Source: Siphonodentalium dalli (Eukaryota > Mollusca > Scaphopoda > Gadilida > Siphonodentaliidae). Taken from it: a stretch of DNA of 64,000 bases. The stretch's first letter is position 1, and the number at the start of each line of letters is the position of its first letter. The translations under genes were made by a program, and so were the position numbers. Location of the stretch: assembly GCA_032622095.1 (NCBI GenBank), contig CP136064.1, positions 184,248,209 through 184,312,208 on the forward strand. The letters are read 5' to 3'. Below the pieces are notes generated by a model. The model searched no databases and was not told where the DNA came from. It was given only the letters and a program-made list of their open reading frames with translations. Below, in pieces: positions 44,192 through 54,724 of this stretch.

Positions 44192-44330
44192 AACCCTTCA
44201 ATAACTGAATATTTGCTGATGAGTAGTTATTTGATGCATTGGTTTTCGCAAAAATTCAGGAAGCTCCAGTCATGGAAGGGTTACATGGGTTACATGTACT
44301 CATCAGCGAGTATACAGTCAAAGGGTTAAA
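44188..44330. mobile_element. Third TTAA-type element sharing a TTAA
   Basis: Directly abuts the previous element and reuses its TTAA. Ends are TTAAAACCCTTCAATAACTG and CAGTCAAAGGGTTAA. TGCTGATGAGTAGTTA and its near complement ACTCATCAGCGAGTA pair. The centre has a family C end (TTCAGGAAGCTCCAGTCATG), so it is a composite. Confidence 0.6.
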
Positions 44331-44348
44331 AGATATGAAGATTTACTA

Positions 44349-44561
44349 CAGTAATGCTCTAAATAATTGACTCCTTAACCACAGCAGAATTATGGGTAAC
44401 TTTTCAGGATTTAGTCGGAAATATGGCTTGTTGCCATTCATCGGAAAGCTCTCCCCGAGAGCGTTCCGATGAATGGCAACAAGTCATATTTCCGACTAAA
44501 TCCTGAAAAGTTACCCATAATTCTGCAGTGATTAAGAAGTCGATTACTTAGAGCATTACTG
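44349..44561. mobile_element. Mariner-type MITE family A, copy 9 (GAGC subtype)
   Basis: TA-flanked 213-bp hairpin with TGCTCTAAAT/GAGCATTACTG ends. Its right flank is the source or twin of 43415-43499. Confidence 0.92.
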
Positions 44562-45004
44562 TATGCGGCAAGATCTTTTCTATGGTTTTTTTTTTCTAAA
44601 CATGGGGAGAATTTCACAACATACATGTAACAGATTAGGATTCTGGGTTTTAACTTCAGTTCATATTGAATGTATAACTATGGTGAACAAGATGAAACAT
44701 TGATCTTGAAGTGACTGATTATACTGAATATGAAAAGAGTCCATGACAATTTGACAGCTTATATCGACAACAAAAAGACACCTTAATGTTTGCAATCATA
44801 AATACTTGTATAAGGTTTTGATATTATCATAAATGAGTACAAAGTTTCTGGCTGACATTGACACTGTTAACTCTGATAGAGATGTGAGTTATCAATCAAC
44901 CATGGCAAGTTTCAAATTGATCCAACCTGAAGTTTTTGTCAACTCAGATGATTCACTTAGAAATTAATCTTTAGGTTAACACTCAATTAACCAGTACATG
45001 TATA

Positions 45005-45217
45005 CAGTAATGCTCTAAATAATCGACTCCTTAACCACAGCAGAATTATGGGTAACTTTTCAGGATTTAGTCGGAAATATAGCTTGTTGCCATTCATCGG
45101 AAAGCTCTCAGTGAGAACTTTCCAATGAATGGCAACAAGCCATATTTCCGACTAAATCCTGAAAATTTACCCATAATTCTGCTGTGGTTAATGAGTCGAT
45201 TATTTAGAGCATTACTG
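45005..45217. mobile_element. Mariner-type MITE family A, copy 10 (GAGC subtype)
   Basis: TA-flanked 213-bp hairpin, with a few arm mismatches around the loop (AGTGAGAACTTTCCAATG). Confidence 0.92.
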
Positions 45218-45221
45218 TACC

Positions 45222-45500
45222 TCTACTAATTAGAATACCAGAATGACTGTCTCCACTCTCTCCATGACTATATTAAGGCGAGGCCTCAAAATAATGTGCT
45301 GGACATTTGCAGAATGAGGTCCCCAGAGGGTGATTTTAGTGATTCTAGCCCTCACAGCAGGCTACCATCACCAAATTCATCCTCTGGTGACCTCATTCTG
45401 TATGGCCTCATCTGTTATATGAAACCTAGACACAGATTTAAATTTCCAGATGGTGATGTGGACCCATCAATTTACAGATCAGCAGCGCTTATCTTTCGGC
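45222..45500. mobile_element. Family B hairpin with shared flank
   Basis: Left flank GACTGTCTCCACTCTCTCC and end GCCTCAAAATAATGTGCTGG precede one hairpin (45312-45408). The same flank and end occur at 51538-51605. The right half is replaced by unrelated sequence. Confidence 0.7.
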
Positions 45501-46146
45501 ATTTATATAACTTGTGTTCCAATCCCTTGTGCACCCTCATTCAGTATGTCTATATATATGTTTAATGTTATACTATGTTGTAATAATGTTGAGTCACAAT
45601 AAATATGTTCAATCATTTCGGCATTTGATTCAGTTACAATACACAGCTAAGCTGAGCTAACATGCTTTAAAACATACTAGTAATTCATCGATAAAATATT
45701 ACTTTAAAGCATGACATTATATCATAAGATCACAAGATAAGATGAAGATTATATACGAAAAATGTTAAAATTTCTTTATCTTATTTCAGTGGTACAGGTA
45801 CAAGATGAGTTCCATATAAATGATTAAAAAATACATAGATTATGATCCTATCCCACTTTTATGTTCCGATATTTTTGCAAGCAGTAACGACTGGAAACCA
45901 AAAAATAACATACCGTTATTTTAACGTAAGTTACAGTTTCACTATGAAGGCTAGCTCTAAGCAGCAGAAAGCTTATTAAATATATTTTCATTTAAACGTA
46001 TATATCTTTTTCTCAAACCTACACCTACGACTTTTAGTAAAGAAATTTAATAATAGCAAGTTCCTTTAAAGATGGTGTATCTCTTCTGAGCCACAATTAC
46101 AACAACAACATAATTTTTATAAAAAACAATTTCAAGGCTACAATTA
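45501..46146. other. No gene seen; possible retroelement 3' end
   Basis: 45485-45620 ends CACAATAAATATGTTCAATC, with an AATAAA, after an open frame rich in Leu and Cys. It looks like the 3' tail of a LINE, but no reverse transcriptase motif is present. The rest is plain intron. Confidence 0.3.
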
Positions 46147-46362
46147 CAGTAATGCTCTAAGTAATCGACTTCTTAACCACAGCAGAATTATGGGTAACTT
46201 TTCAGGATTTAGTCGGAAATATGGCTTGTTGCCATTCATCGGAAAGCTCTCGGGGAGAGCTTTCCGATGAATGGCAACAAGCCATATTTCCGACTTAATA
46301 CTGAAAAGTAACCCATAATTCTTCTGCTGTGGTTAAGAAGTCAATTACTTAGAGCATTACTG
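46147..46362. mobile_element. Mariner-type MITE family A, copy 11 (GAGC subtype)
   Basis: TA-flanked 216-bp hairpin. A 3-base insertion (CTT) is present in the right arm, near ATTCTTCTGCTG. Confidence 0.92.
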
Positions 46363-46369
46363 TAGCTTT

Positions 46370-46745
46370 TCATGTGAATAAAACAATGACAAAACTGAAG
46401 ATGGGGTATATTATTTGTCTATAAAGGCATGATAAAGTGGTTTATTCCTGAAAAATATCTGAATAAAAATGGCATTTTGCCTTCATAGAGAGTGCTAACA
46501 GGATAAGAGTTCTCCCCCTTGATAAGCTCCGAATGTGCCTGAAGTTCCTATTCCAAAAAATAACCTGTAAAACTGTCTCAAAAGGTTGTATGTATTATGC
46601 TGGTGAGATAAAATCTAAATAAAATCAATATTATTGATTGGAGTGTTTTCGGACAGGTGTCTTTGATTAATATTTATTATTTTATACCCCGGAAACTATA
46701 TGTATTTAAAACTTGTTAGGAAGAGATAGACCATCTTTAATATTA
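46370..46745 (+). repeat. Duplicated intron segment, copy 1
   Basis: Matches 59139-59170 and 59540-59840 in the same orientation (GACAAAACTGAAGAT, TTTATTCCTGAAAA, GGTTGTATGTATTAT, TTTTATACCCCGGAA). The other copy carries about 370 extra bases near its start. Both copies lie in introns of the ZDHHC gene. Confidence 0.8.
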
Positions 46746-46758
46746 CATCTAAATGATA

Positions 46759-47008
46759 TTAACCCTTTCATGATGGGAGCTGCACTGGTGCATCATTAAA
46801 GACCCTGTGCCAGTGCATTCTCTTATATAGGGATCCTCGCATATATAAGAGAATGCACTGACTTACAAGGTTGATGCAAATATTGTTAGGCCAATGCATT
46901 CTCTTATATATTGTGAGGTGCACTATGGGCGACTCGCATATATAAGAGAATACATTGGAACAGGGTTTTCACAATATTTTCAGGAAACTCCAGTCATGGA
47001 AGAGTTAA
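46759..47008. mobile_element. TTAA MITE family C, copy 7
   Basis: TTAACCCTTTCATGATGGG (TTAA 46759-46762) and GTCATGGAAGAGTTAA (ending 47008). Two palindromic blocks are separated by the short family spacer. Confidence 0.85.
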
Positions 47009-47680
47009 TAATAGTTCACTTTAGTATTAAAGTATGAGCGATGACATAGTGTTGTGGCTATTAACTGTTTATTAATGTAATAAGATTAATTAATTTGTTT
47101 ACTAAAGCGATGAAATAGGGAAGTGGGACATCTTACAAGTTCATCATTATTCTATACATACAGGTAGGATATTAGAAATGTAAGTAAGGTGAATATTGAA
47201 TGTTATTCCAGGGCTTGTGCTACTAATACCTCATCATGCGAAATCCAGTCTGAATCCAGTAGTAAAGCCTACAAGTTCAACAGTTTCTGTTATTGTATAT
47301 GTTAAAATTTATACACAGGATTCATGCTGGCATGATTTTTTTTTTTTTTTGCCAAATTAATATTATTTTTGCCAAATTATTTTGGAAGTCGCCAAATTCC
47401 ATCGGTTTATGTAATATTGAGTCTCATGTTTCAACAATAACTGTGTGACGACTTGTGTTGATGCCAGTCTCTTAGAAAAGCCGACGATAATCCTAATGGA
47501 TGTGTCTATTATATCTCAATTCTACAATGAACCGGCATTCCCAACATGATGTAATAAACCATTTCCAAATATGGAGTGAATTTCTGGCATAGTAAATGTT
47601 TGTGAAAATTGTAGTATTTAGAAATAGTTATACATACAACAAGATGCGAAAGAATAATCAGTCGCGAATATCGTTGACTG
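47009..47680. other. No gene seen (intronic)
   Basis: Near 47345-47405 the phrase TTGCCAAATT recurs three times; a similar GCCAAATG cluster lies at 51260-51320. No coding support. Confidence 0.4.
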
Positions 47681-47737
47681 ATAACGAGAGGCCGATCACG
47701 ATCGGCAGATGTTTAACCCATACCTTGGCGATAGCGA
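47681..47737 (+). repeat. Dispersed repeat, also at 18661-18717
   Basis: Same 54 bases as the 18.7-kb copy, including the GGCCGATCACGATCGGC near-palindrome. Confidence 0.85.
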
Positions 47738-47748
47738 CTAGTCATAAC

Positions 47749-48660
47749 CAGGCCTGGCATTCTCAGAAATCTAGGAGAGCTAAAAATCGCCCTCCTGAAA
47801 AGGTCTAGGAGGGCGAAAATGTTTGCCAAAATCAGACATAGTAAATATTCCACTCCACATGTACAGTATTGATAAAAATTAGAGCTGGGACGGTTATGCG
47901 GTTAACCGGTTAACCACCAACTATGGCCGTGACCGGTCACGGATTTGCCGTGGTCGGTTAACCGTAACATCACTATTATAGTGTATGATCACTGTGATGG
48001 TCAGCTATAACTGGCTATAAGAGGGTTAATCTGTCTCCGTCAATTAAAATGAATCCGAGATTGACGGAACAACATCAAACGCGGTGTATACGTTTTTTAT
48101 ACGTTTTAGCATTCGGCAAACCTCATCAGATTCCGTCACCGTTTGCCCCCAGAGGTCACAGGTTCAGAATGTCGTTTTAGTAGAAATACAACTGCCTTGT
48201 CAGTGCTGATAAATACTTACACTCACTGGCTTTTGTTAAACATGCAATTAGTCGCCATTGTAACATCCTCTAAGTAGACAATGGATCACGAATAAAGCGC
48301 CGGGCTTATTGTTTTCATAATCCGATTAAATCTGAACATTGATATAAACTATAGTCAGACTATAGATAACCCACACTGCCGCTTACATAATAACCAGGGC
48401 ATTCATGACTACAACGTAATCAATATCGCTTGTACATTTCGCCATGGACAGTCGGAATGCGGCTTATAGATCAAAGGTCCCATACCGACATCGTTTAACA
48501 CTTCGTTGCCGACTCTGTTAGTACATAGATCATTACTTACAACCGGGTCCTGGAGAGCGATGTTTTGCCGTTTGGGAGGGCGTTATTTCGTCCGCCTGGA
48601 TTATTTTCAGGCGGGCGGTAGGCGAGCGATTTTATCGCTCGCCTCAGAATGCCAGGCCTG
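47749..48660. mobile_element. hAT-like non-autonomous element, 912 bp
   Basis: Ends CAGGCCTGGCATTCT and its complement are perfect over 15 bases. Likeness continues for about 35 more (AAAATCGC..CCTGAAAA). The hexamer cataac flanks both ends (47743-47748 and 48661-48666). A related genomic segment at 56450 has no such insert at the same point. Inside, GGTTAACCGGTTAACC and GGTCGGTTAACCG repeats lie near 47900-47970. No transposase ORF. Confidence 0.75.
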
Positions 48661-48960
48661 CATAACTGATAATTTGTCAAAGATATGATCACAGGAATTA
48701 ATCCATATATCAGTACCCAACTTCAAATCAAAAGCTCAGATAATTTTTCTTAAGGAAGGGTTAAAGTATTTGGGGTGGGGAGGAGTAGTTTTAAATCTCA
48801 TAACTCTGTCCCTATTCACCCAAGGACCTCTCACTGTGAGATCCATTGGTTTAGTGATTTCGGAGGACATGTTTAGGAGTTTAAGTTAACTCATTGGAAG
48901 CAAAAGTGATAAATCCCTATCTTTAACACTTTTGACATGCCAGATATTCAAAATTTATTC
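48661..48960 (+). mobile_element. Family E-related array fragment, copy 3
   Basis: Closely matches 56450-56700 (CATAACTGATAATTT, CTTAAGGAAGGGTTAAAGTA, CCAAGGACCTCTC, GGACATGTTTAGGAGTT). The GGAC tract and hairpin end are missing, and the hAT-like element abuts its left side. Confidence 0.65.
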
Positions 48961-50340
48961 ACTTCTAAAGAGAAATTATAATTTGTTGACAAGCCAGACT
49001 GCTTAGAATGACATACCGGTACATGTTGGGGATTCCATCTCATATTTAAATGGTACTTTAATTACCCCCCCCCCCCTTCCCCCATTCTCCCCAGTTATTT
49101 GTTTATCAAACATGGACAGATATCAGATCAGATCTGACCTGTGTATTAAATAAGATTAAGTGTTTCATAACAGGGGTGTATGCATGGTTTTCAAAAATAT
49201 ATGTAGTTTATACAATTCAAAAGTATTATCTATATAATGTTATACAGACATAATATGATGAGGATGCTTGCCCATGTGACCACTAAATCGTTCATATAAA
49301 AGAAAGTAAGTTAGCCCTCAATTAAATGGTTTCACACATTACAATGTTTTACAAGTAGCTTGGACACTAAAAGCCACAACCTTCAATGTTAATCTTCTAA
49401 GTGCTCTGTGGCCCCTAAAATTCAATCAACCATGAACATATGAACAAATGGGAAAATAAGGTTCCTGGAAACACTAACATCTACCATATTGATTTTCAAA
49501 ACAAGTCATCACTTACAATAGTCATGTATATTTATCTGCCTGATTCCCATTGCATAGATAAATCATATTGGCCATAAGCTGTATTTTAATTTCAAATTGA
49601 AAGCACATGTCTGAAGGGTTAATATATTTTTCAAAAATCAATTAATCAGTCAAAACCAAAATTGATATAAGTGAATAGTGTGCAAAGATACCCAACAGAT
49701 ATTAAGAGATATGAGGAAGAGTCCATGTACATTATAGCATGTGTCTATGGAAACCTTGGAAAGGGTTAATTATTTTTGAAGCAAATTAATGGAATTTAAA
49801 AGACACTAAGTCTCATATAGGTGAGTGGGGGCTCTTATCTCACCTTGTAATGAAATTTCAAGAATAGGATAAACACCAGTCTCGGGACAAATTAATAACG
49901 ATAAACAAACGGCCATCATTCTGCCAGTGTGAGTCCCTGCATGCATATATTCAATTTGACAGTTAGAATAAACAAACAGCCAGCCACCAGTGATGTTTAT
50001 CTTGACCACAAGAGCTCTGTATAATATGTCATCACTCATTTCATAACAGATTTCACTTGGAATGACAACATCTATAAAATGTCCTCTCATATACTCTGGA
50101 TGTTCACATGGTGATTTATTGATATCATTATATTACATGAAACTATTGCAATAAAATCTTCATATTTTCAAAACAGGATATCACACCTAATTAATCGTAT
50201 AAAACTAAAATAAATGAAAGTGTCAATATTTGTTATTATTAATATTTTTTTTATTGTTTAATATTAAAAGTTCAAACAAAATTTAATATTTGTATATGCT
50301 AAATTTAGCAAGGAGCTAAATCTAAAAAAATCCAAATTTT
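48961..50340. other. No gene seen (intronic)
   Basis: A C-rich run at 49066-49085 and AT-rich spacer. Longest ORF is 94 codons, without motifs. Confidence 0.4.
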
Positions 50341-50742
50341 TTTTTCTCGAAAAAGGGTCATAAGTCCTTTAAAATTAATCGGATCAAACCCATATTCGAA
50401 CTCGATCTGTATTTTGGGCTGTGAAACTCACATACCAAATTTGGTTCCAATCAGATAAAAAAAAATGTTTGAGTTATAGCAGAATGCGTGAATTCTAAGT
50501 TGAAAAAGGGCCATAACTCTGTAACAAAAACTCGGATCAAACCCAAATTCGAACTCGATCTGTATTTTGGGCTGAGAAACCCAAATACAAAATTTGGTTC
50601 CGATTGGATAGAAAATGTTTGAGTTATCGCATTACTCGTAAAGTGTCTATGGACAGACAGACAGACGGACGAACGACGAGTGGTCAATCCGGACAACGAC
50701 ACTATGTTTACCATACTATGGTATGGGTAAACATAAAAACTC
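50341..50742 (+). mobile_element. Tandem-array element family I, copy 2
   Basis: Two monomers of about 152 bases and a partial third, then GACAGACAGACGGACG, then the same stem-loop as at 19941-19970 (TGTTTACCATAC / GTATGGGTAAACA). The last bases read CTCG where copy 1 has CTAA. Confidence 0.78.
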
Positions 50743-51537
50743 GAAGATGATGTCTCCTATATTGCAATGAGTAAATTGAGTTATGGATATATCACCTGTA
50801 TTCAGTTTTCCAACAATAGTTGAGTTTGACAATGCATGGGAAACTTATCAACACATCATTGACCTCTGAGCTGTGAAGTTATCTGTTATGCCATAAACGA
50901 ATGAAATCACGAGCATGCTTTGCCACTCTCCAACTGATTACGAATGAGATATCTAGAGATGTACATATTGTAAAATTTTCGTAGGCTTTTTAAAAGAGAC
51001 TGGTTTGATGCATGTCATGATAGCGATCTGGAAGCAATCTCTCATTTTTATCATAGAACAATAAATAAATCACATTAAAATTGTAGAAGGGCTGCTTCAA
51101 CGAGAGGGCACCCACGAAACTATGAATAAACACTCCACCGCTCAATACCAGTGCAATCAGATTATCTACAAGTCAACAGAATTTGTGAAATGAATGGAAT
51201 TGAGCAACCAATATTTTCAACAACGTTCTTAAGAAATTGATAAGCCTCTTTCCCAACAAATTTGCCAAATGAAAATATTTTTTTGCCAAATGTGAATTAT
51301 TTTGGCATTTGGCAAATGGCAGCGCAAACCCTTTTTATACAAACGTATGAAGATACAGGAGGTGTGTATAAATTTGAAGCTGAACGTAATGTTTTCAGTT
51401 ATTTCAACATTATTATTCACATTATTAGTGGGGAAGAAAGCCCAAATATGCACAGTTTGAGCATATGGCTTTTACTTGAGGGGTTTTTCAGCTGACAAAA
51501 TGGAAGTGAAAATGTTCAAAATAGAGAAAAGAGTACT
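50743..51537. other. No gene seen (intronic)
   Basis: Contains the GCCAAATG cluster at 51258-51320, with a small palindrome TTTGCCAAATG..CATTTGGCAAA. No coding support. Confidence 0.4.
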
Positions 51538-51842
51538 TATTGGAATACCAGAAATGACTGTTTCCACTCTCTCCATGCCTATATTCAGACCCGGGCTCAA
51601 AATATGGTGCTGGACATTTGCAAAATGAGGTCCCCAGAGGATAAATTTAGTGACACTATCTTGCATCTCTAAATTCACCCTTTGGGGACCTCATTCTGCT
51701 TAGGCCTCATCTTCTCTGGAAAGTATCTTAAGGTATCAAATTAAATAAAAATTTAGTTTCCGCTGCTATGCAGGGTAGTGTCACTAAATTCACTGTCCGG
51801 GGACCTCATTCGTCTAAAGGTCCAGCACCATATTTTAGTTTA
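51538..51842. mobile_element. Family B foldback, variant ends (CAAAATATGGTGC)
   Basis: Ends GGCTCAAAATATGGTGCTGG and its complement (GTCCAGCACCATATTTTAG). First hairpin at 51625-51700, then half of a second near 51778-51815. The left flank is shared with 45222. Confidence 0.7.
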
Positions 51843-52052
51843 AAAAGTATTTATTTCCCCTCTATGGACATTCAAATATATAATTACAATAGGTACAAAT
51901 TTAGAAGAAAAATGGGATTAGACAACAAGCCATAGGCTTATTTGAAGCCCTTTCCATATTTTGAGGCCAGATTCAGGTAAGTAATACAAATTTAATGACC
52001 TTTCACTATAATGAAGTGAGCAAAGCGAGAATATTCTTTAATTCTAAGAACA

Positions 52053-52339
52053 GGACTCAAAATATGGTGCTGGATATTTGCAGAATGAGGTACCCTGAGG
52101 GTGAATTTAGTGACGCTACCCCGCACACCGGGTTTGCATCACTAAATTCGTCCTCTGGGGACCTCAACTAAAAAAATTGTTAATTAGATAATGATACTTT
52201 CCAGAAGATGAGGCCTAAACAGAATGAGGTCCCCAGAGGGAGAATTTAGTGATGCTAGCCTGCCGTGAGAGGTTATCATCACTAAATTCACAATATGGAG
52301 ACCTCATTCTGCAAAAATCCAGCACCATGTTTTGAAGCC
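52053..52339. mobile_element. Family B double hairpin, variant ends
   Basis: Ends GACTCAAAATATGGTGCTGG and CCAGCACCATGTTTTGAAGC are inverted. Hairpins at 52086-52168 and 52224-52310 with a short spacer. Confidence 0.75.
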
Positions 52340-52739
52340 TATCTGTGGACAGTGGTCGTTATCTATTTAAGTTTGGTTGAACATACATCTGTCCTCACAT
52401 CAAATCTGCAGATGAAATTTCATGAATATTTCAAGTTTCAATTTCTTCTGACTGTACCCCAGTGAGTGATAAATATCTGGGGATAAAAACCTAATACATG
52501 GAAAGTGATCATGAGTTAGATATCTATAGATTTCACCTATAGTTGCCAAGATTACACAAAATTTTCACACAAAAGTGGAATCATGGTTTTAACCAGTGAG
52601 CCTAGCTACATGCCAGAATTCCAACTTATTTTGGCAAATTTCAAAGGCTGTTGGTCTGTCTCTCTGCTTGAGAATTTCATGCAAATAAAATAACTTGAGA
52701 CATCCAACTTATTGTCAGGAATTCCATTGGGCACCTCAA

Positions 52740-53190
52740 TTATGAATTTTATCTTCTGCAAATTAGGGGATATAGAAACTTCCTAGAAGGGAAATGTAAC
52801 TAACAACAATGTTAATTTGATACTATAGATACTACCCAGAAGATGAGGCCTAAGCAGAATGTCTCCAGAGGGTGAATTTGGTGATGCTAGCCCACTGTGC
52901 CGGATAGCATCACTAAATTCACCCTCTGGGGACCTCATTCTGCAAATGACAGGCACACTATTTGCCCTGTTGAAAGATTTGAACAATACATGATATATTC
53001 TTGTTGTAATTGGGAATTAATGACTTATAGCAGATCTCCAGGAAATGTTTATAAAAATGTCAGATTTCACTTGACATGTGTAGGCATACCCAGCATACAG
53101 TTAGAGCCAAAGAAAATGTTTCTTATTAATGATTCTCTGTCAAGAATTTGAGTAAATTTTATTTTTGGGACCATGGTGGCAGAAGCAGTG
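52740..53190 (-). repeat. Inverted-duplicate segment, copy 2 (with family B)
   Basis: Reverse complement of 14360-14830, including one family B hairpin (52860-52945) and the flank CACTATTTGCCCTGTTGAA. See the 14360 entry. Confidence 0.75.
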
Positions 53191-53274
53191 AACTATATTC
53201 TTTTATTTTTTAATACATAATTTCTTTTCTTTTCTTTTCTTTTTTTGGTTAAAGAGTTAAATCTAAAAAAAAAA

Positions 53275-53637
53275 AAAAATTGGAGTTATGTCCCTGGCCC
53301 CGCCCACATTTGACACAGTGACCTCATTTGAACAAATCTGAACCCCAGTCACCCAAGGATCCTTCATACCAAATATGAACCCATTTGGCCTGATGGTATT
53401 TGAGAAGAAGATGTTTAAAAGAATTACTATGGAGGGAAAGAGTTATGGCCTGGCTTCGCAGCTATTTGACCCAGTGACCTCATTTGAACAAATCTGAATT
53501 CGGTCTTATGGTTCCGAAGAAGAAGATGTTTAAAGAATTGTTGACGGGCGATGGACGGACGGACGGACGGACGATGGATGGACGGACGAGGAGTGATGAC
53601 TATAGCTCCACCGGAGACTTCGTCTCAGGTGAGCTAA
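53275..53637 (+). mobile_element. Tandem-array element family E, copy 4
   Basis: Two monomers (GGAGTTATGTCCCTGGC, AATCTGAACCCCAGTCACCC; repeated from about 53440), then GGACGGACGGACGGAC, then CTCCACCGGAGACTTCGTCT with the stem closed by CAGGTG, then CTAA at 53634-53637. This is the cleanest example of the end structure. Confidence 0.78.
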
Positions 53638-53853
53638 TAAAAGCTCGGACAAAATTGTGTCCACCAACAGACAAATGCACAGACAGACAGATGGATGTAC
53701 AGATGGACAGACAAGCTGATTCCAGTATACCCCTACAACTCGTTGCGGGGGTATAACTAGACTTACCTTCGGAAATTGAAATCAAATACATAACTTGCTC
53801 TGAAAGCAACTATTACTTGGCCATGAACTATTCTTAATATGAGCCATCACTGA
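53638..53853 (+). repeat. GACAGACAG-type short repeat tail
   Basis: ACAGACAGACAG/GGATGTACAGATGGACAGAC near 53680-53715 followed by CCCTACAACTCGTTGCGGGG. It may be the tail of a further array element lacking its body. Confidence 0.35.
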
Positions 53854-54485
53854 TTAGGCCAAAAAAGAAAGTGTTTTGGTTCTCGGGCAATTTTTTTTCT
53901 TCAAATCAATGAGAGAGGGAGGGTTTTATTTTTATTTCTTATTTTTTTCTGCGCATAGTAAGCATGGACAAAGATACCTTCCTCTGTCTAGTAATAACCA
54001 GAAAGGTAGAGGGAACTGTTATGCATATAAACTCATTTAGTCTTATATAAAAATGACATTGTACTACCAGTGTATGACTGGGATTACCTAACAATATATA
54101 ATGCCCCCGACATTAACTACTGTTATTGTTGTCTAAAAACTGATACCTCCCCATTCTAATATGTGATCCTGAATTTAGTCCTGTGCCTTTCAATTGTATA
54201 AAGTTACAATTACCGGTAGTGTAAATTGTTCACAATGACTAATTGTAAGAAGAGCATGAGGATCAGCTAATCATTTTCTTAATTGTAGTCATCTACTTCA
54301 TGTTGTAAGCCTGCAAGTCACTTTTTAACACATTACATGTTAGAGCTCAATGCACACTAATATTCAACACATATCTGCTATGGACATGTTGATAAAGTCA
54401 ACAACAAACAAAAGGCCTAATACGGCCCATTTTATTCAATGCGACGGGGCCTGAGAACCAAAACCTTTTTTTTTTTTTGGCCTTA
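53854..54485. mobile_element. MITE with AGGCCAAAAAA inverted ends
   Basis: TTAGGCCAAAAAAGAAAG then GGTTCTCGGGC at the left; complement of TAAGGCCAAAAAAAAAAA then GGTTTTGGTTCTCAGGC at the right. Body of about 630 bases has no ORF. Superfamily and target duplication were not resolved. Confidence 0.6.
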
Positions 54486-54518
54486 GTTAGCATTTTTATC
54501 TAGATTGACTTTTGGGTT

Positions 54519-54542
54519 GGGGGGGGGGGGGGGGGGGGGGGG
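54519..54542 (+). repeat. G homopolymer, 24 G
   Basis: Uninterrupted G run followed by TGGGAGGGG. Confidence 0.95.
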
Positions 54543-54724
54543 TGGGAGGGGAGTCTCTCTGACTGCTAAAATATTATAATTCAAAATGAACTGCAACGTC
54601 ACAAGGCTGGTCTTCTTGGCTGGTCCCTAGAAATTCCAACCTGACATCCCCATAATGTTAAAAAATGTGGAAATTCCGTTCCAACAATTTAACCGAAAGT
54701 AGGAAATTATGCGACTGTTTGTCT

